From Tilletia caries (taxonomy: Eukaryota > Basidiomycota > Exobasidiomycetes > Tilletiales > Tilletiaceae), in the NCBI GenBank assembly GCA_032718865.1, contig JALUTQ010000040.1, forward strand, positions 372,001 to 436,000: a DNA stretch of 64,000 nt, given 5' to 3'. Shown piece by piece: positions 44,834 to 56,393 of the stretch. The notes under the pieces are model-generated. The model was not told where the DNA came from. It did not search any database and was given only the letters and a program-made list of their open reading frames with translations. A program made the translations under genes and the position numbers. Numbering within the stretch: the stretch's first letter is position 1; each line of letters begins with the position of its first letter.

Positions 44834-47800
44834 GGGGTGGTCTAACGCTCTCCTCCGACACGGCCTACTGCACCGATACCAGGCCATTGTCCCCGCCCTC
44901 AAAGAAGGGCTACACATCGGCGTCCCCACCATCTCCCGTACACACATCGCCAAACACCTCGGCTCCACCACTAACGAACCCACCAAAGTCGAAACACTCA
45001 TCGACAACGAACTCAAAGCCGGACGGTACGCAGGCCCAAACACTTCCTCTTCCACTGTTGAAGGCCTGCTCGGAGGCCCCTTCCAGACCTCCCCACTGGG
45101 ACTCAGGGTCAAAGCAAACGGCAAGTTCCGCCTCATCCAAGATTTCAGCTCACCACACAACGACGACGACCCTACCCCCAGAGGCAGCAAGAAGCTCTAC
45201 AAAGCTCGACTCAGACGCTCGAACTCCCACACACAACAACAACCAACTCCACCACCCACACAACCAACCCCTCTCCAGCTTAACGTTCGCACGAGGTCAA
45301 TCAACTCTCAGCTCCGCGTCGAGGATTGGCCGACAACCTGGTGCACAACCGAAGACATGTGCAGGACCATCCTTATGCGCCCACACACGGCCCAAGCCTT
45401 TGTCCGTGACACTATCTCCGCCTTTCGACAAGTCCCCCTCCACCCCTCGCAATGGCCTGGCACCGGCGTCGAGTGGAAAGGACAATTCTACGTGGACAGA
45501 TTCTTGGCGTTCGGTCTCGGCCCCGCCTGCGGAGCCTACGGTCTCTTCGGGGATGCCTTTGCTGACCTCGCTCGAGCTGAAGGCATCTCACCAAATGGAC
45601 ACTGGGTCGACGACAATGTCTTCCTCAGATTCAAGGCAACCGACCTGGCCCTCGTCAACAAAAACCGACGAGTGGCTAGGGCCACAATCTCCCCCTCGCC
45701 AGTACACCAATATGGACGAACCTTTTGGGCGGATTCACAGGGGAACAAGCACGCCGAGGACTATTCCCAGCCAGCTCGTATCCTCCCTGACGCTGAGGAC
45801 GGCTTCAACTGCGGCCTCTCTGATATCGACAGGCTTTCGAACGAGCTCGGTTGGCCTTGGGCTCCTGAGAAGGACGCCCCGTGGGCATCCACCTTCACCT
45901 ACGGAGGATTGGAATACCACATCGCAACGAAGGAGCTGGCGCTCCCAGAGAAGAAGCGCACCAAGTACCTGGCCGCCGTTCACGAATGGCAGACGAAGAC
46001 CGACGGCACACACACCTAAGGATGGGCGCGGAGGGCCCCGGAGTGCTCCGTACTCCGGGGCCCCTACTCCGGCTGACTCCGGCTGATTTTGAGATACTTT
46101 CTCGCGCTCCGTACTCCGCTCATTTTTAGGCAGTCGCCCCAACTCCAATCTCCGCTCCGCACAAAATCTCCTCATTTCATTGCGCCAGCTCCGTACTCCG
46201 GCTAAATTTAGTAAAATTTCAAAGTCCACTCCGTACTCCGGGGTGACGGAGCGCGACTACTCCCCCGAACTCCGTACTCCGGGGAAAGTTCGCAGAGGTC
46301 CTACAAAACTTGAGAAATATGGATCCTTACATTGATTGCCGCTCTTCCATCCACTTGTTTGTTCGACAGAATCATCGTTGGCAGTCGTAGAGCTCAACAA
46401 CACACAATATGAACCCCAAATGAGAAATCTGAAAAAAGAATTTTGCCAAATTTTTGAAAACCAGAGCAAAATATGCCCATTTATGACTTAAATTTTCAAA
46501 ATTGCGACCTGATTTTGAAAAAGGCAAGGCTCCGGAGCGCCCCGGAGTCTCGGGGAAACTCCGCACTCCGTCTGGCATTCGAGCTAGTCACTCCGTACAC
46601 CGGGGACATGACAGGCTTGCGCTCCGTACTCCTGCAGAATCCAATCAGCGGGAGTAAATCCTGTTGTAAATGCTAGGTGCTCAGTGCTCGACTACTCACC
46701 TTGGGAGGACCAACAAGGTGGAGGAGAGAGGCCGAAGTCGCTTGACGAGTCGCAGGAGCAATCCCAGTATCTCAGGTTCGGTGTCGGACGGTCAGCTACG
46801 TAGTACCCCCTCGCAATGAGGGCGAAGTGACGTGCTGCCAGAACTCTAGCCTATGCCTGAAGATACGGAAGGGATGCAACCTTTGACGGGGAAGTCAAGG
46901 TCAAGGATAAGGGCGAGAAGGTAAAAGATGAGGAGGACGAGGTCAAAGGTGAGGAGGTGACGAGGGAGAGTGGAAGCAGGAACGTGTGTGGTGTATTTTA
47001 ATAGGAGCGGAGGAAACAGTGGTGGTGGAAAGTGCCTGCTTATATAGCTTTGTGGGTACAGGGGGAGGACAGCCATTGCGCAATGAACAATGTGTGCCAC
47101 ATCGTTGCGCAACGATTTCGTGTCACAAACGCAGGAATCGATGAGACTGGAAGTGGAGTCACAAATGAGACTAAGGGTCTCATCTATATAGGAAAGACTG
47201 TGGAAAGGTCACAACCACGTGGAGGTTGCTATGAAGATGCAATCTTCAACAAATCCTCGAAAATGCACTCCGTACTCCTTACTCCCCCGGAGTGAGGCCC
47301 CGACTAGTCGGGGAACTCCGGGAAACCCACTCCGGGGCTTACTCCGCGCCCATCCTTACACACACCCTACACGAAACTCAGAGCCTTCAAGGCAAGCTCG
47401 AGCACGCCACCGTCGTACACACCCAAGGGAAATGGTACCTTCGGGGCCTCCTGGACTTCATTCGAGTCGCTGCCAAGAACCCTTGAACCTGGACAAGCCA
47501 GAGGCACCAAGGAGCAAGGGTCAAAAATGACCTGGCCTGGTGGTACCAAGCACTCCTTCAAGACAAGTTCCTCCGCTCTTTTGACCCAGCCCCGCCCATC
47601 GACCTGGGCTGCTTCTGTGACGGCTCTACCAGCTTCGGCGTCGGGATACACATTGACGGCAAGGAGCGCTGCTTCCCTCTGCGTCCACAGCACGCAGAAG
47701 TTACCGACATCAAGATCGTGGAAGCCCTCGCCCTCGAGCTGGCTGTGCTGTCCCTGGTGGCCCTTGGTGTTCACAATGTGGGCGTGGTCGTACGCACCGA

Positions 47801-48044
47801 CAACACCGCGGTACTGGGAGCCTTCAAGAAAGGGAGAATGGCTTCTGACGGCCCTGACCAAGTCCTCCGCCGAGTGGCCCAACTGGAACAAGTTCATGCA
47901 ATCCGTGTCGAACTCATCTGGGTCGCCACCAAGGAGAACAAAGCAGACAACCCCTCGAGAGGGGTCACAACAGTCGGGGCACAACGACTCGTCCTCCCGA
48001 ACATGGGACCCGACACAGCCGACTGGTTCTCGGCCAGCTGGTGA
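44769..48044 (+). pseudogene. Reverse transcriptase-RNase H of the DIRS-like element, interrupted
   Basis: The frame opens with ATG at 44769, overlapping the Gag end by 65 bp. RT motifs: LGLRVKANGKFRLIQDFSSP, AFVRDTISAFRQVPLHPSQW, FLAFGLGPACGAYGLFGDAF, and the catalytic WVDD in NGHWVDDNVFLR. Reading breaks at 46017 where a hAT MITE is inserted, and resumes in the same frame at 47367. A TGA follows at 47484-47486. Beyond it, in the same frame, is RNase H: CFCDGSTSFGVG, DIKIVEALALELAVL and VVRTDNTAVLGAF carry the acidic residues. It ends at 48042-48044. The MITE and the TGA both prevent a full product. Confidence 0.8.
46017..47358. mobile_element. Non-autonomous hAT element (MITE-like), 1342 bp
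   Basis: 17-bp perfect terminal inverted repeats TAAGGATGGGCGCGGAG, flanked on both sides by the 8-bp direct repeat CACACACC (46009-46016 and 47359-47366). An 8-bp duplication defines hAT elements. Both ends are packed with variants of CTCCGTACTCCGG (roughly ten), probable transposase-binding subterminal repeats. There is no transposase frame. The insertion is in the RT gene of the DIRS-like element, so it is younger than that copy. Confidence 0.93.
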
Positions 48045-49050
48045 AGGAGAAGACGACGACGAACGACGGCGCCGAAAGGACACGGGCAACCCTCTCACTC
48101 CTTCTCACATTGCGCCTCGTCCAAGGAAGACCTTTGCTGAAGTGGTTTCCACTTGGTCCTCCAAACGTACCGCCACCAAACCCACAACGCCACCCACTAA
48201 TGCTGCTACGACCCTGCCCCCTCGCAGATCCTTCGTCGAAGTGATAGCTGCTTGGTCGGACAAGTCCAAGAACAAGATACAACCCAAGACATCATCCACC
48301 GCAACATCTCCTCCAACGCCTCGTCCTCAGTTATCCAAACGAACCAAGGGCAAAGGTATCCGCAACAGGACCTTCACCCCGAAGACAATCCCTGTGAAGG
48401 CCCACAAGAATCGACCCCCCGTTCTCGGTGACCGACGCTTCGCTACATGGGTTCCCGAACCCATAGACGGGATCCCCTCCCAACCCACCCCAGTTAGGAA
48501 AGTCCTCCTTGCAGCCTTTGCCAAAGGAACCCTCAGCAACTACAGCACTGGCCTCGCCCAGTGGCATAACTTCTGTGACACAAACAACGTGCCGGAACGC
48601 GACCGTGGGCCGGCCAAACCAGAACTTGTCGAGCTATGGGTGTCCCAGCACGCGGGCACCAAGAGCGGTTGGTACCTGAAGGACTGGATCGCAGCCCTCA
48701 AGGCGTGGCACCACGTCAACAACCTCCCGTGGCTCGCAAACGAAGATCGGATCCAACTGGTCCGGAGAGGCGCAGTCGCCTCCCAACCCCCACCAAAACC
48801 GCAACGACCACCGATGACCGTACCATGGCTCAACGCCATCATCAACATAGCCAACTTCCAAGTCCCACAAGAACTTGTCGCCATCACGGTGACCACCTGC
48901 GGTCTTTGGGGCCTCTTCAGGCCAGGTGAACTCGTGCTCAAGAAAATCTCCGACTTTGACCCCAGACTCCACGTCAAGCGCACCGACCTGAAGACCGAGA
49001 CCACGGTCATCAATGAGCGACAGTCCACCGTCACAACCAGTGCTCGGCAC
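47527..49050 (+). pseudogene. Tyrosine recombinase of the DIRS-like element, 3'-truncated
   Basis: A frame distinct from RNase H; the recognisable protein starts around 48100 and overlaps the RNase H end. It has an N-terminal core-binding domain (VRKVLLAAFAKGTLSNYSTGLAQWHNFC, then ELVELWVSQHAG, then WIAALKAWHHVN), and the start of the catalytic domain with the first Arg in TTCGLWGLFRPGELVL. The part that should contain His-x-x-Arg and the nucleophile Tyr is missing: after about 49050 sequence turns into AT-rich foreign DNA (the frame runs on meaninglessly to 49308). It cannot recombine DNA. Confidence 0.75.
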
Positions 49051-49304
49051 ATGTCTTATAAGATCTTATTTGGAGGCCAAGTCATGTGTCATGTCATATA
49101 TGACTACGTGCCAAAATCGCAAAGTCATGTTTCATGTCATATGACCACTCATATAGGATCATCTCGCTCATATTTTCGTCACGCCTCGGCTAAATATCTC
49201 ACACGCACACCCCTTCTGTCTGCGGCGCAGTCTTTGCCATTTATCCCTTCATTCGACTTCATCGCCCAACCTCATCCGCTCTCCAGCCCTCAACGCCAAT
49301 CTAC
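49051..49304. other. Left flank of hAT transposase gene, AT-rich with CATATAGGATCAT
   Basis: Contains GTCATATATGAC-like palindromes and CATATAGGATCAT, which recurs three times at 55346-55382 on the far side of the kinase gene. It could be a subterminal region of the hAT element, but no matching 8-bp duplication was found. Confidence 0.4.
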
Positions 49305-52300
49305 ATGACCGAATCCGTGGCGGTCCAGTCTCCCGCAGCGATCAGGGCGGCGCTGGAGAGCGAGCTGTTGCTGTGCGACGCCCTCGCCGAGTTCAAGACG
49401 CAGGACAGCTTCAAGATCCACCATTTCGGTGACAAGATCGATAACATCCCCAATCTCACTCCGGAGCTCTCTATATCCGCGCGCAAGATAGCCAATCTGT
49501 TCAATGAACCAGACACGGAAGGCGACGCGTTCAATGAGCCTGTGAGTCTTCAGATCCTCTCTCTCCTCGGTGTTTTTGGACCTCTTCTCTACGTTTTGCT
49601 AATCATCGCTCTATACCTCATTGGTTTCTTCACTTCAGCCTCCTTTCCGATTTCCCGAGTCACAAGAGCGGTTCGAGCAGCTGAAATCGACCTCGGCATT
49701 CGACGACTACCTTCAGTTTTCCCAGAGTCAGTCTGTCAAGAGCTCCCAGCCTTCTCAGCTCCATGTTCCACCGGCGCCAAACCAAGAGAACCAGGCCATT
49801 CGGGAACAGCTGCTCCGACCCGCTGTCCTCCCCTCATCCGCGCAGGCCCGTTCGTCCAGCCTTCAGCTTCCCACCGGCAGCCGACATGGGTCTCGGGAGC
49901 CCAGTCCGGTCCGAAAGTCGTCGCGACCTGCTGCTCCTAAGGTCTTCAATGGATACATCATGGGCAGCGGCGAAAACGTCCGGTTCCGCGAAGGAAAATG
50001 CTCGCGATGTAGGCGGCAGCGACGGTGATACCAGCAGCCACGAAGACGAGAACGATGAGGATCTTCCTTCCGCTTCGAAGCTATCGAGCAAGGTGCGGCA
50101 TCTTTCTGCATCCAACCCTTCTCCACGACGTTCTCCATCGCCTGGTCCCAGCAAGAAGAAGGCACGAGCGAACCCCGCTCCCAGACGCTCTGCGCCTCCG
50201 ACGGCAGAGGAGCGCAAGCTGCTTGCTCAAGCTAAGAAAGCGCCAACGCCACCGACGGAACCGCGAAGGCCGTTGAACAATCCGCCTCGCAGGATGACAC
50301 GGGCGACATCTCAAGAAGCTGCGTTGCCTCCCTCGCCGGCAGCTCGAGCTCGAGCAGCACAACGACAAGCTTCGGTTAGCGTCGGCGATGGGTTCGAAGA
50401 CTGCGAAGGCGAGAACGAAGGCCCCTCGTTCTTGGACATCATAGCAGCGCAGCAGAAGACGACGGGCCTCGAGCTCGCAAGGGTTCCGACGAACACAACG
50501 AACGCCCTTGCCGTTTCCAAGCAGGATGAAGCCCTTACTCAGTCAGCACGTGAGGCCAAGCTGGGCGCTCCCATGTACGAGGGCGACATCCCTCTCTCTC
50601 ATGCTGCTAAGGCAAGTCTTCTCGGCTGGACGGTGGCCGAAGGCTACGAGGGATTCAAGTACATCAGCACGTTTAAGAAGGGCGACAAGATCAAAGAGAG
50701 CTGGTTGTGTCTCAAGTGTGGCGAGCCCAAGACGGCGTCGATGCAAGGCAAACCAACCAATCTCAAGCTACATCTCGGATCTTGCAACGGTCCCAAAACC
50801 GACGCTGCCGCCGCACTTATCCGACAAGCCGAAGAAGGCGCGGAGAAGCGATCGTCTATGCCGGAAACATCGACTCTCGCTGGCTCATATCGCGGAACCA
50901 GCGTCCGCGGCTGGCTGAACGCACATCAAGCTCTGGACATCTACTTAACCCGAAGGCTGGCCCTCGTCTGCGTGATTCGGAATGCTCTCTCCTTCACCCT
51001 GCTCAGCTCCGTCTCGATGAAGAAGCTGATCCGATCTCTTGATCATCGTGCTACCACGTCCTTCAAGAGCGCCCGGCAGGTACAGCGCGACCTCAAGAAA
51101 TTCAACTCTCACCTGGCGTCCAATCTGATCTCTGAGCTCCAGGGCATGGACACCCTCATGGCTCTACAACACGACGGATGGACCAACAAAGGCTTTCAGC
51201 ATTCCTTCATGGGAATAATCGGCTCTTATGTCGACGCCAAATGGGAATATCACGAGCGCCTCCTTTCGTTCGACGTCGTTCAAGAAAAAGCACAGTGGCG
51301 CTACCTTCGCAGGACATCTTGTCCGTACGATCAAGAAGCTGAAGTTGGACGACAAGTGGTACGGGGCGGTTGTCAGCGACTCGGCGGGAACAAACACACG
51401 CATGTTGACGCTGATGGAGCACGACTTGGAGGAGGAACACATGCAGCAGCGTGATCCGTCGGCTCATCAGGACGATCTCTCCGTGCAGAAGATGCTGAAG
51501 GCGTCTTGTTCGGCGTTTTCTAAGGCCAGCCTACGGAACACGGGTACATGGACGGCCAACGACTATCGGATCCTCTGCCTCAATCACCACATCAACCTCG
51601 CGGTTCGGGCCGGATTTGCAAAGTTCGACATCAAAGTCAAAACGAAGACACAGCGGAAGGTTTTGGACATCCGTCCCAAGCCTAGAATCTCCGTCGTGGA
51701 CGAGAACGGAAAAGAGATCATCCTCTCGGACTCGGACGACGTGGAGCCGGAAGAAGATGAGGAGGACGACGCCGCCGAGGACGGTGAGGAGGAAGAGGAG
51801 GATGGAGACGATGTTATCTCCCCTCTGGACCTCGCCGAGGACGAAGACGACGAAGAGGCCCTTCCCGAAATGGCTCCTGGCGAAGAAGATATTGGCTCAG
51901 ACGACGACGGAGGACCGGAGGCAAGTGGAGAGTCCCGTCCTTCCGGTAACCAGAGCAAGCCTGTGAACGGAGTCGCCAAGCTGGCCGCTTTCACCACATG
52001 GATCCACCGCAGCAGTCAGCGTCTAGTAGCGTTCAGGCGTCGAATGCAGCAGGAATACCACCACCAACCCTTGCTTGCCGAAGCTCCGTTCCCGTCGAAG
52101 CCGAACAAGACCAGATGGAATTCCCACTTTGCCATGCTTCAAAGTGCTCTCGACATTCGAGCGGCCATCGACTCGCATTGTCGAGCGCACATCGGGGTCC
52201 GAGGCGAGGTGCTGGGGGACTACCTGCTCACCGACACGCAGTGGCAGCAGCTCATGCTCTTGGAGCCGATTCTAGGGCTGGCGGCTTCGATTACGAAGAA

Positions 52301-53195
52301 GATGGAGAAGACGGAGGGAACACTCTACGCGGTTCTCGACTACCACGCCAGTCTTCGGTACGAAATTGCGGCACATGTTCGTCGGGCGGCAGCAAATAAC
52401 GCACTTGATGAGGAGACCAGAGGCGAAATCACGAAGTTCCTCAACGCGATGGAGAACAAGCTGCGGAAATACAGAAACATCGCCCTCCGCAATCGCGTTA
52501 TATTGGCGGCCACCCTCCTTCACCCCAACAACCGAAAGCTGTTCAAGATCTCCTATCCAACTTACCCAGGAAGGGCGGAGACCGCCCTGCGCGAATTGCT
52601 GGACGAGCTTGTGGATTCCTCTCAGTCTCCCGCGGCTTCTCCGGTTCTCCGAGTAGCGCAGCTCGTTTCGTCCAGCACGGAACCCCCTTCGCCTTGCTCC
52701 GCAGCGCGCGCTCGGAGGGAAGAGGCCGCGGACGAATCAAATGCAGCGCTGGAAGATGGAGATCGGGACGACGAGGTAACCCGCTACCTCGATCCAAAGA
52801 ATAGCCCATGGCGAACGTCGGACCGTACTCCATACAAGTGGTGGCGAGACAACGAAGCCGTGTTCCCAACCATTTCCAAGCTCGCTCGGATCATCTTGGC
52901 GATTCCCGGCTCGTCCTCCGCGGTTGAGCGTGTGTTCTCACAGGCGGCTCTCGTCAGCACAAACAGGCGAGGGAGCCTCTCAGCTGCCAGTATCTCAAGA
53001 CTTGTAACCACAAGGCACTGGTTGGTCACTGGCGCCGACGAGCTCGCTGGGCTCCCCGAGCAGGCCCTCAAGGTGGCTCACAGCCACAAGATACTTCCCG
53101 ATCCAGACGACACGAAGAGAAAAGCGAACAACAATAGCGGCGTCCAAAAGAAGAAGACGAACAAGGACCGCCGCCGTGAACTGCGCACCGCATGA
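49305..53195 (+). pseudogene. hAT-family transposase, two frameshifts
   Basis: Exon 1 49305-49541, intron 49542-49638, then a long coding stretch that changes frame twice: near 50003 and near 51288 (at an A5 run). N-part: basic linker, then a BED-like zinc finger (WLCLKCGEPKTASM...LKLHLGSC). RNase H-like core with LQHDGWTNKGFQHSFMG (first Asp) and WYGAVVSDSAGTNT (second Asp), followed by an acidic insertion. The C-terminal hAT dimerisation segment is complete: YKWWRDNEAVFPTISKLARIILAIPGSSSAVERVFSQAALVSTNRRGSL. The two frame breaks should inactivate it unless they are sequencing errors. Its inverted repeats could not be identified, so I cannot say whether it mobilised the hAT MITE at 46 kb. 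Confidence 0.85.
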
Positions 53196-53482
53196 GCTGC
53201 TAAGCTGTCTGATCAACATCAGCCAGATGCTGTACAGCTTTCTCGATATCTCCTCTCCGAAATGAACGATTCCCTCTCTTGACACTCCAGCGCCGGTTCT
53301 GAGTCCTCCAGGGTAGTAGAAAGAGGACAATTCGCATTGAATCTGACTTGCCGAGATCGAATTGCTTTGAGACTGGATGCGAGCGCGTCTATGATGACAG
53401 ATGGACTCGTGAAAGAAATGGATTGAATGATCAAGATTGATGGAAGACGCATAGATTTTGATACTGCTCCTCGCCGACGCGC
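53196..53482. other. Spacer between hAT pseudogene and kinase gene
   Basis: 287 bp with no gene recognised. The hAT right end may lie here or beyond the kinase; no inverted repeat was found. Confidence 0.4.
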
Positions 53483-55158
53483 TCATTGGATGGAGGCATT
53501 GATGCGAGGTAGCATGGGGTTGACCCTGTTTGGGGGCGGGCTGTTGCTGAAGAGACAATGGGTGAAGAAGGTCGCCAGGTGAGGCCGACGGTTTGGCTGA
53601 AGACAGAGCATCTTCTCCACAACGTCCGCTGCATCCCCGTCCGCGTCTTGGAGGATGTTCGTTGCTTGTGAATCTACCGGAGGCCAGTCCATTGGCAAGT
53701 CGAAGGCAGACGGCGAGAACCGGGCCCGAGGAAAGACAGGCCCACCCGGATGGCCAGTGAAGTGGAGAATATCCTGGATTGAGCTGGCGGCGTCGTGTGA
53801 CTCGGCGAAAAGGGGACGATCCAGGAAAAGGTGCGCAATCACGCATCCAGTCGACCAAACATCCGCCTGGCAGGTGGGCTTTGTCGAACCGAGCAGGCAC
53901 TCAGGGGCGGTATACCCAAACGTGCCGAAGGTGCGCGTGTCTTCATCGTGCCCAGCCAGGGCAGCGATACCGAAGTCGCCCACTTTGAGGACACAATCCC
54001 TGGTGAGCATCAGGTTGCCCGGCGTGATGTCGAGGTGGATGAGCCCCTGACGATGGATGTACGAGACGGCGACGAGGAGCTGGAGCGTAAGATTCTTGGC
54101 CAGCGAAGTGACGAGTCCGCGACCCTCCGCCTGATCGAACAGATCTTGGAGGCATCCCCAGTAGATCGGCATGATGAGACCGACCTTGTGCGTCGTGTAG
54201 CAGATGTCGATCAGCTCCGTGATCCCCTTGTGGCCTTGCAAGCGCGTGAGTGCTTTGATCTCGAATAGCAGGGAACGAGGCGGGCTGTTGAGGAAGCTGA
54301 CGCGTTTGCGCGCGCGCATCGACCCCCCGAGAGCGTCCAGGACGCGAGCAACTTCTCCGTTCGAGCCTTGACCGAGCAACGGGACGTTCCGAACGCGAAT
54401 GTACCGTCCAACGGGACGCCAAGTAACGGGAGCAATCCATTCAGGCCGCGCTGCTGCCACCGGCTCGACCTTGATGGTAGACTGAGGTGTGTCCGGCGCG
54501 GCGGAAGGAGACGGCGCCTCACTCGGGCGAAATGGTGAGAGTGAGAGGCGAGCAATCTGTCCTTGTTCTGGGGACTGAGCGTTATCTGTGGAAGAGACAG
54601 CGGGCGTGATGAGCTCAACGCGCCGAAACGCCATCGTAACCTAAGGAGTGCTCAAACTCACCCACAATGGAAGAGCGGAGCGAGCCGTCGTTCACTGGGG
54701 CTTCTGTGTGGACTGTATCGATGCTTGATTTGCCGCGAGGAGCGTTGGATTCCAGGCGTCCGTCTGTAAGAGTCAAGAACGGACGAAAGAAAGTCATCAG
54801 GGACCGCTTCGCACAGATGCCGTAGCAGATGACACGCAGATGAGTGAACTGACCTGAGCATGACAATCCAGTGGATGCGGAGCTTGAGTTGGAAGTGGGA
54901 GATGGCTGCGAGTATGCGGTGTCGGCCAGGGAGAAGGCAGCATCCTGAGTATCGATGGATGCTTCTGAACAGCAAAGCGGATAGAGTGAGGAACGATGTC
55001 AGCGACGCTGAAGCTTGAAACTGACGTTGGCAGCATTGACAACAGGGGAGTGAGGGTTCCAACTCACCATTGAGACCTGCAGTATTGTCGTTGCGAACGC
55101 GCTTGATGTTGACGTGATCCTCTGATGTGATGGTTGCTGGTCGTTTGCAGCTGCTCAT
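53483..55158 (-). CDS. CDK-like (CMGC-type) protein kinase
   Basis: Exons 55158-55068, 54964-54854, 54763-54662, 54585-53483; 468 residues with no break. Non-catalytic N-part of about 140 residues, Ser/Pro-rich. Kinase motifs: LGQGSNGEVARV (Gly loop), ARKRV (Lys), FEIKAL (helix C Glu), LIHLDITPGNLML (catalytic loop with HLD instead of HRD), KVGDFGIAAL, TFGYTAPECLLGS, and QADVWSTGCVIAHLFLDRPLFAESHDAASSIQDILHFTGHPG, the last in the CDK pattern. It should bind ATP; loss of the HRD arginine means activation-loop phosphorylation may not be needed. It sits alone among decayed transposons. Upstream ATG 55170 is an alternative start. Substrate unknown. Confidence 0.85.
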
Positions 55159-55335
55159 GTTGGGGGCCATCTCGACAGCGCGGAGGAGCTGGGGATCGGG
55201 CAATGAGCAGTTTCAAAGGTGCGGTCATCACTCATCAGCTTCAGCAATTCCGGGATTTTAAACCCAGGCCGCAGCCCGGCTGCCGTCCATCTCCGCCAAC
55301 TTTAAACCTAAAAACTAGTGCCGGTCATATTTGAA

Positions 55336-55382
55336 AGGTCATATATGATCATATAGGATCATATAGGATCATATAGGATCCC
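55336..55382. repeat. ATATAGGATC tandem repeat upstream of the kinase
   Basis: Three copies of GATCATATAG in tandem, next to GGTCATATATGATC. The unit CATATAGGATCAT also occurs at about 49150. These may be paired ends of one insertion that contains the hAT gene and the kinase. Confidence 0.55.
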
Positions 55383-55408
55383 ACCGGCCTGGCTGTTGAG
55401 CCAGAGTG

Positions 55409-56393
55409 TTCCCCAGACTTTTTGAGGCCATGAGCTTATAGAAATTAGAATATGAACGGGAAATGAAAAGTACCAAGAAACATGCATGTCTTGACTCTTG
55501 ATGACTGATGTTGCTTAATGCTTGGTCTGAATATCTTAGACTCGAATTCTCAAACGGCGTGCTCAATGGTTAATACTATGACCTGTCGGATGTGGATTGC
55601 ATACCTAAACAATGGCCCAGAAGCACAGTCCATCATTCAAATCACATAGACGCCCTCCGCGCCTCGCTCTCAGGGTAGCTTCGCTACCCTTCGAGCTCTC
55701 CGCCATGATTATCCACACAACATAGATGATGGGCAGATAAAACTCCCCAAAGATGTAATGTAACATGTGTATTGCGTACCTGATCGGTGACCCACAGGCC
55801 ACAGTTGATAAATCGATATGGACTGACGAGTAGTCAGTAGTCAGTAGTCAGTAGTCAGTAGCATTCTGGTCTTCTGGAGCACCATCCCCTGATAGATGTA
55901 GGCGTGTATCTCAAGCAACTTACGACTGGCACGACTTGTAAGTTTTAGGCAGGTCAGAGTTGAAGGTTGGTGAACGCTGGAGTAAGTTGGGCAGTTGGTA
56001 GCTGCGTGAATCGTGATGCGTTCGTCAAAAAGTTGAAGACCTTTCAACTTTCTCGGAGGGTTTTGAGTTTTGACTATGGCTATGAACTTCCTCGGAGGGG
56101 TTTTGACTTTTGACTATGGCTATCGAAGGCGTGGGAAAAGCGGAGGTGGAAGAGAGACAGAAACGGGCAACGAACGGCGGAAGGACGGCATGTGAACAGC
56201 AAATTGCTATCTTCATATAGAAAACTGGGAGAAATCGAGAGCGTCGATGGATGCTTAGAACACGGACACCCAGGCGAAGTTTGAGAGGATTTAAAGGAGT
56301 TTTGAAGAATTTCGTTCGAGGGATGTTGCAACACTTTTTCTCGGCCGTAAAAATCTAAGGGGCAGATATAACCCCATACTAAAGTCTGGGGAA
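55409..56393 (-). mobile_element. Inverted-repeat element X2 (TTCCCCAGACTT family)
   Basis: 985 bp, starts TTCCCCAGACTT (55409-55420) and ends AAGTCTGGGGAA (56382-56393). Its left end (TTTTTGAGGCC) resembles the right end of X1, and its right end, read inward, has TAGTATGGGGTT with ACGGCCG 45 bp in, as at the left end of X1. It is therefore the same family in opposite orientation. Perfect hairpins lie just outside both ends (55389-55404, 56395-56414). Inside are an AGTAGTC tandem (55827-55860), a hairpin GGGTAGC-TTC-GCTACCC (55673-55689) and a tandem duplication of about 45 bp (56040-56125). No coding capacity. Confidence 0.65.

Larger units (their letters stand above)
42345..49050 (+). mobile_element. 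DIRS-like (tyrosine-recombinase) retrotransposon, broken and truncated
   Basis: Gene order is gag, reverse transcriptase plus RNase H, tyrosine recombinase, with overlapping frames: the DIRS/Ngaro-type plan, with no protease or DDE integrase. The copy is damaged by frame changes in gag, a hAT MITE inside RT (46017-47358), a TGA at 47484-47486, and loss of the recombinase C-terminus near 49050. Exact outer ends are not resolved; the left edge given is where element X1 and its flanking hairpin stop. Confidence 0.8.

Noticed and set aside
43038..46019. A single 993-codon Gag-RT polyprotein
   Set aside because: The middle third in this frame is low-complexity and unlike Gag; the Cys-rich Gag domain lies in another frame over the same bases, so the long open frame is partly accidental.
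49040..49110. Exact left end and 8-bp duplication of the hAT transposase element
   Set aside because: Several candidate tips were tried against 53.2-53.5 kb and 55.3-55.4 kb; none gave a matching 8-bp repeat.
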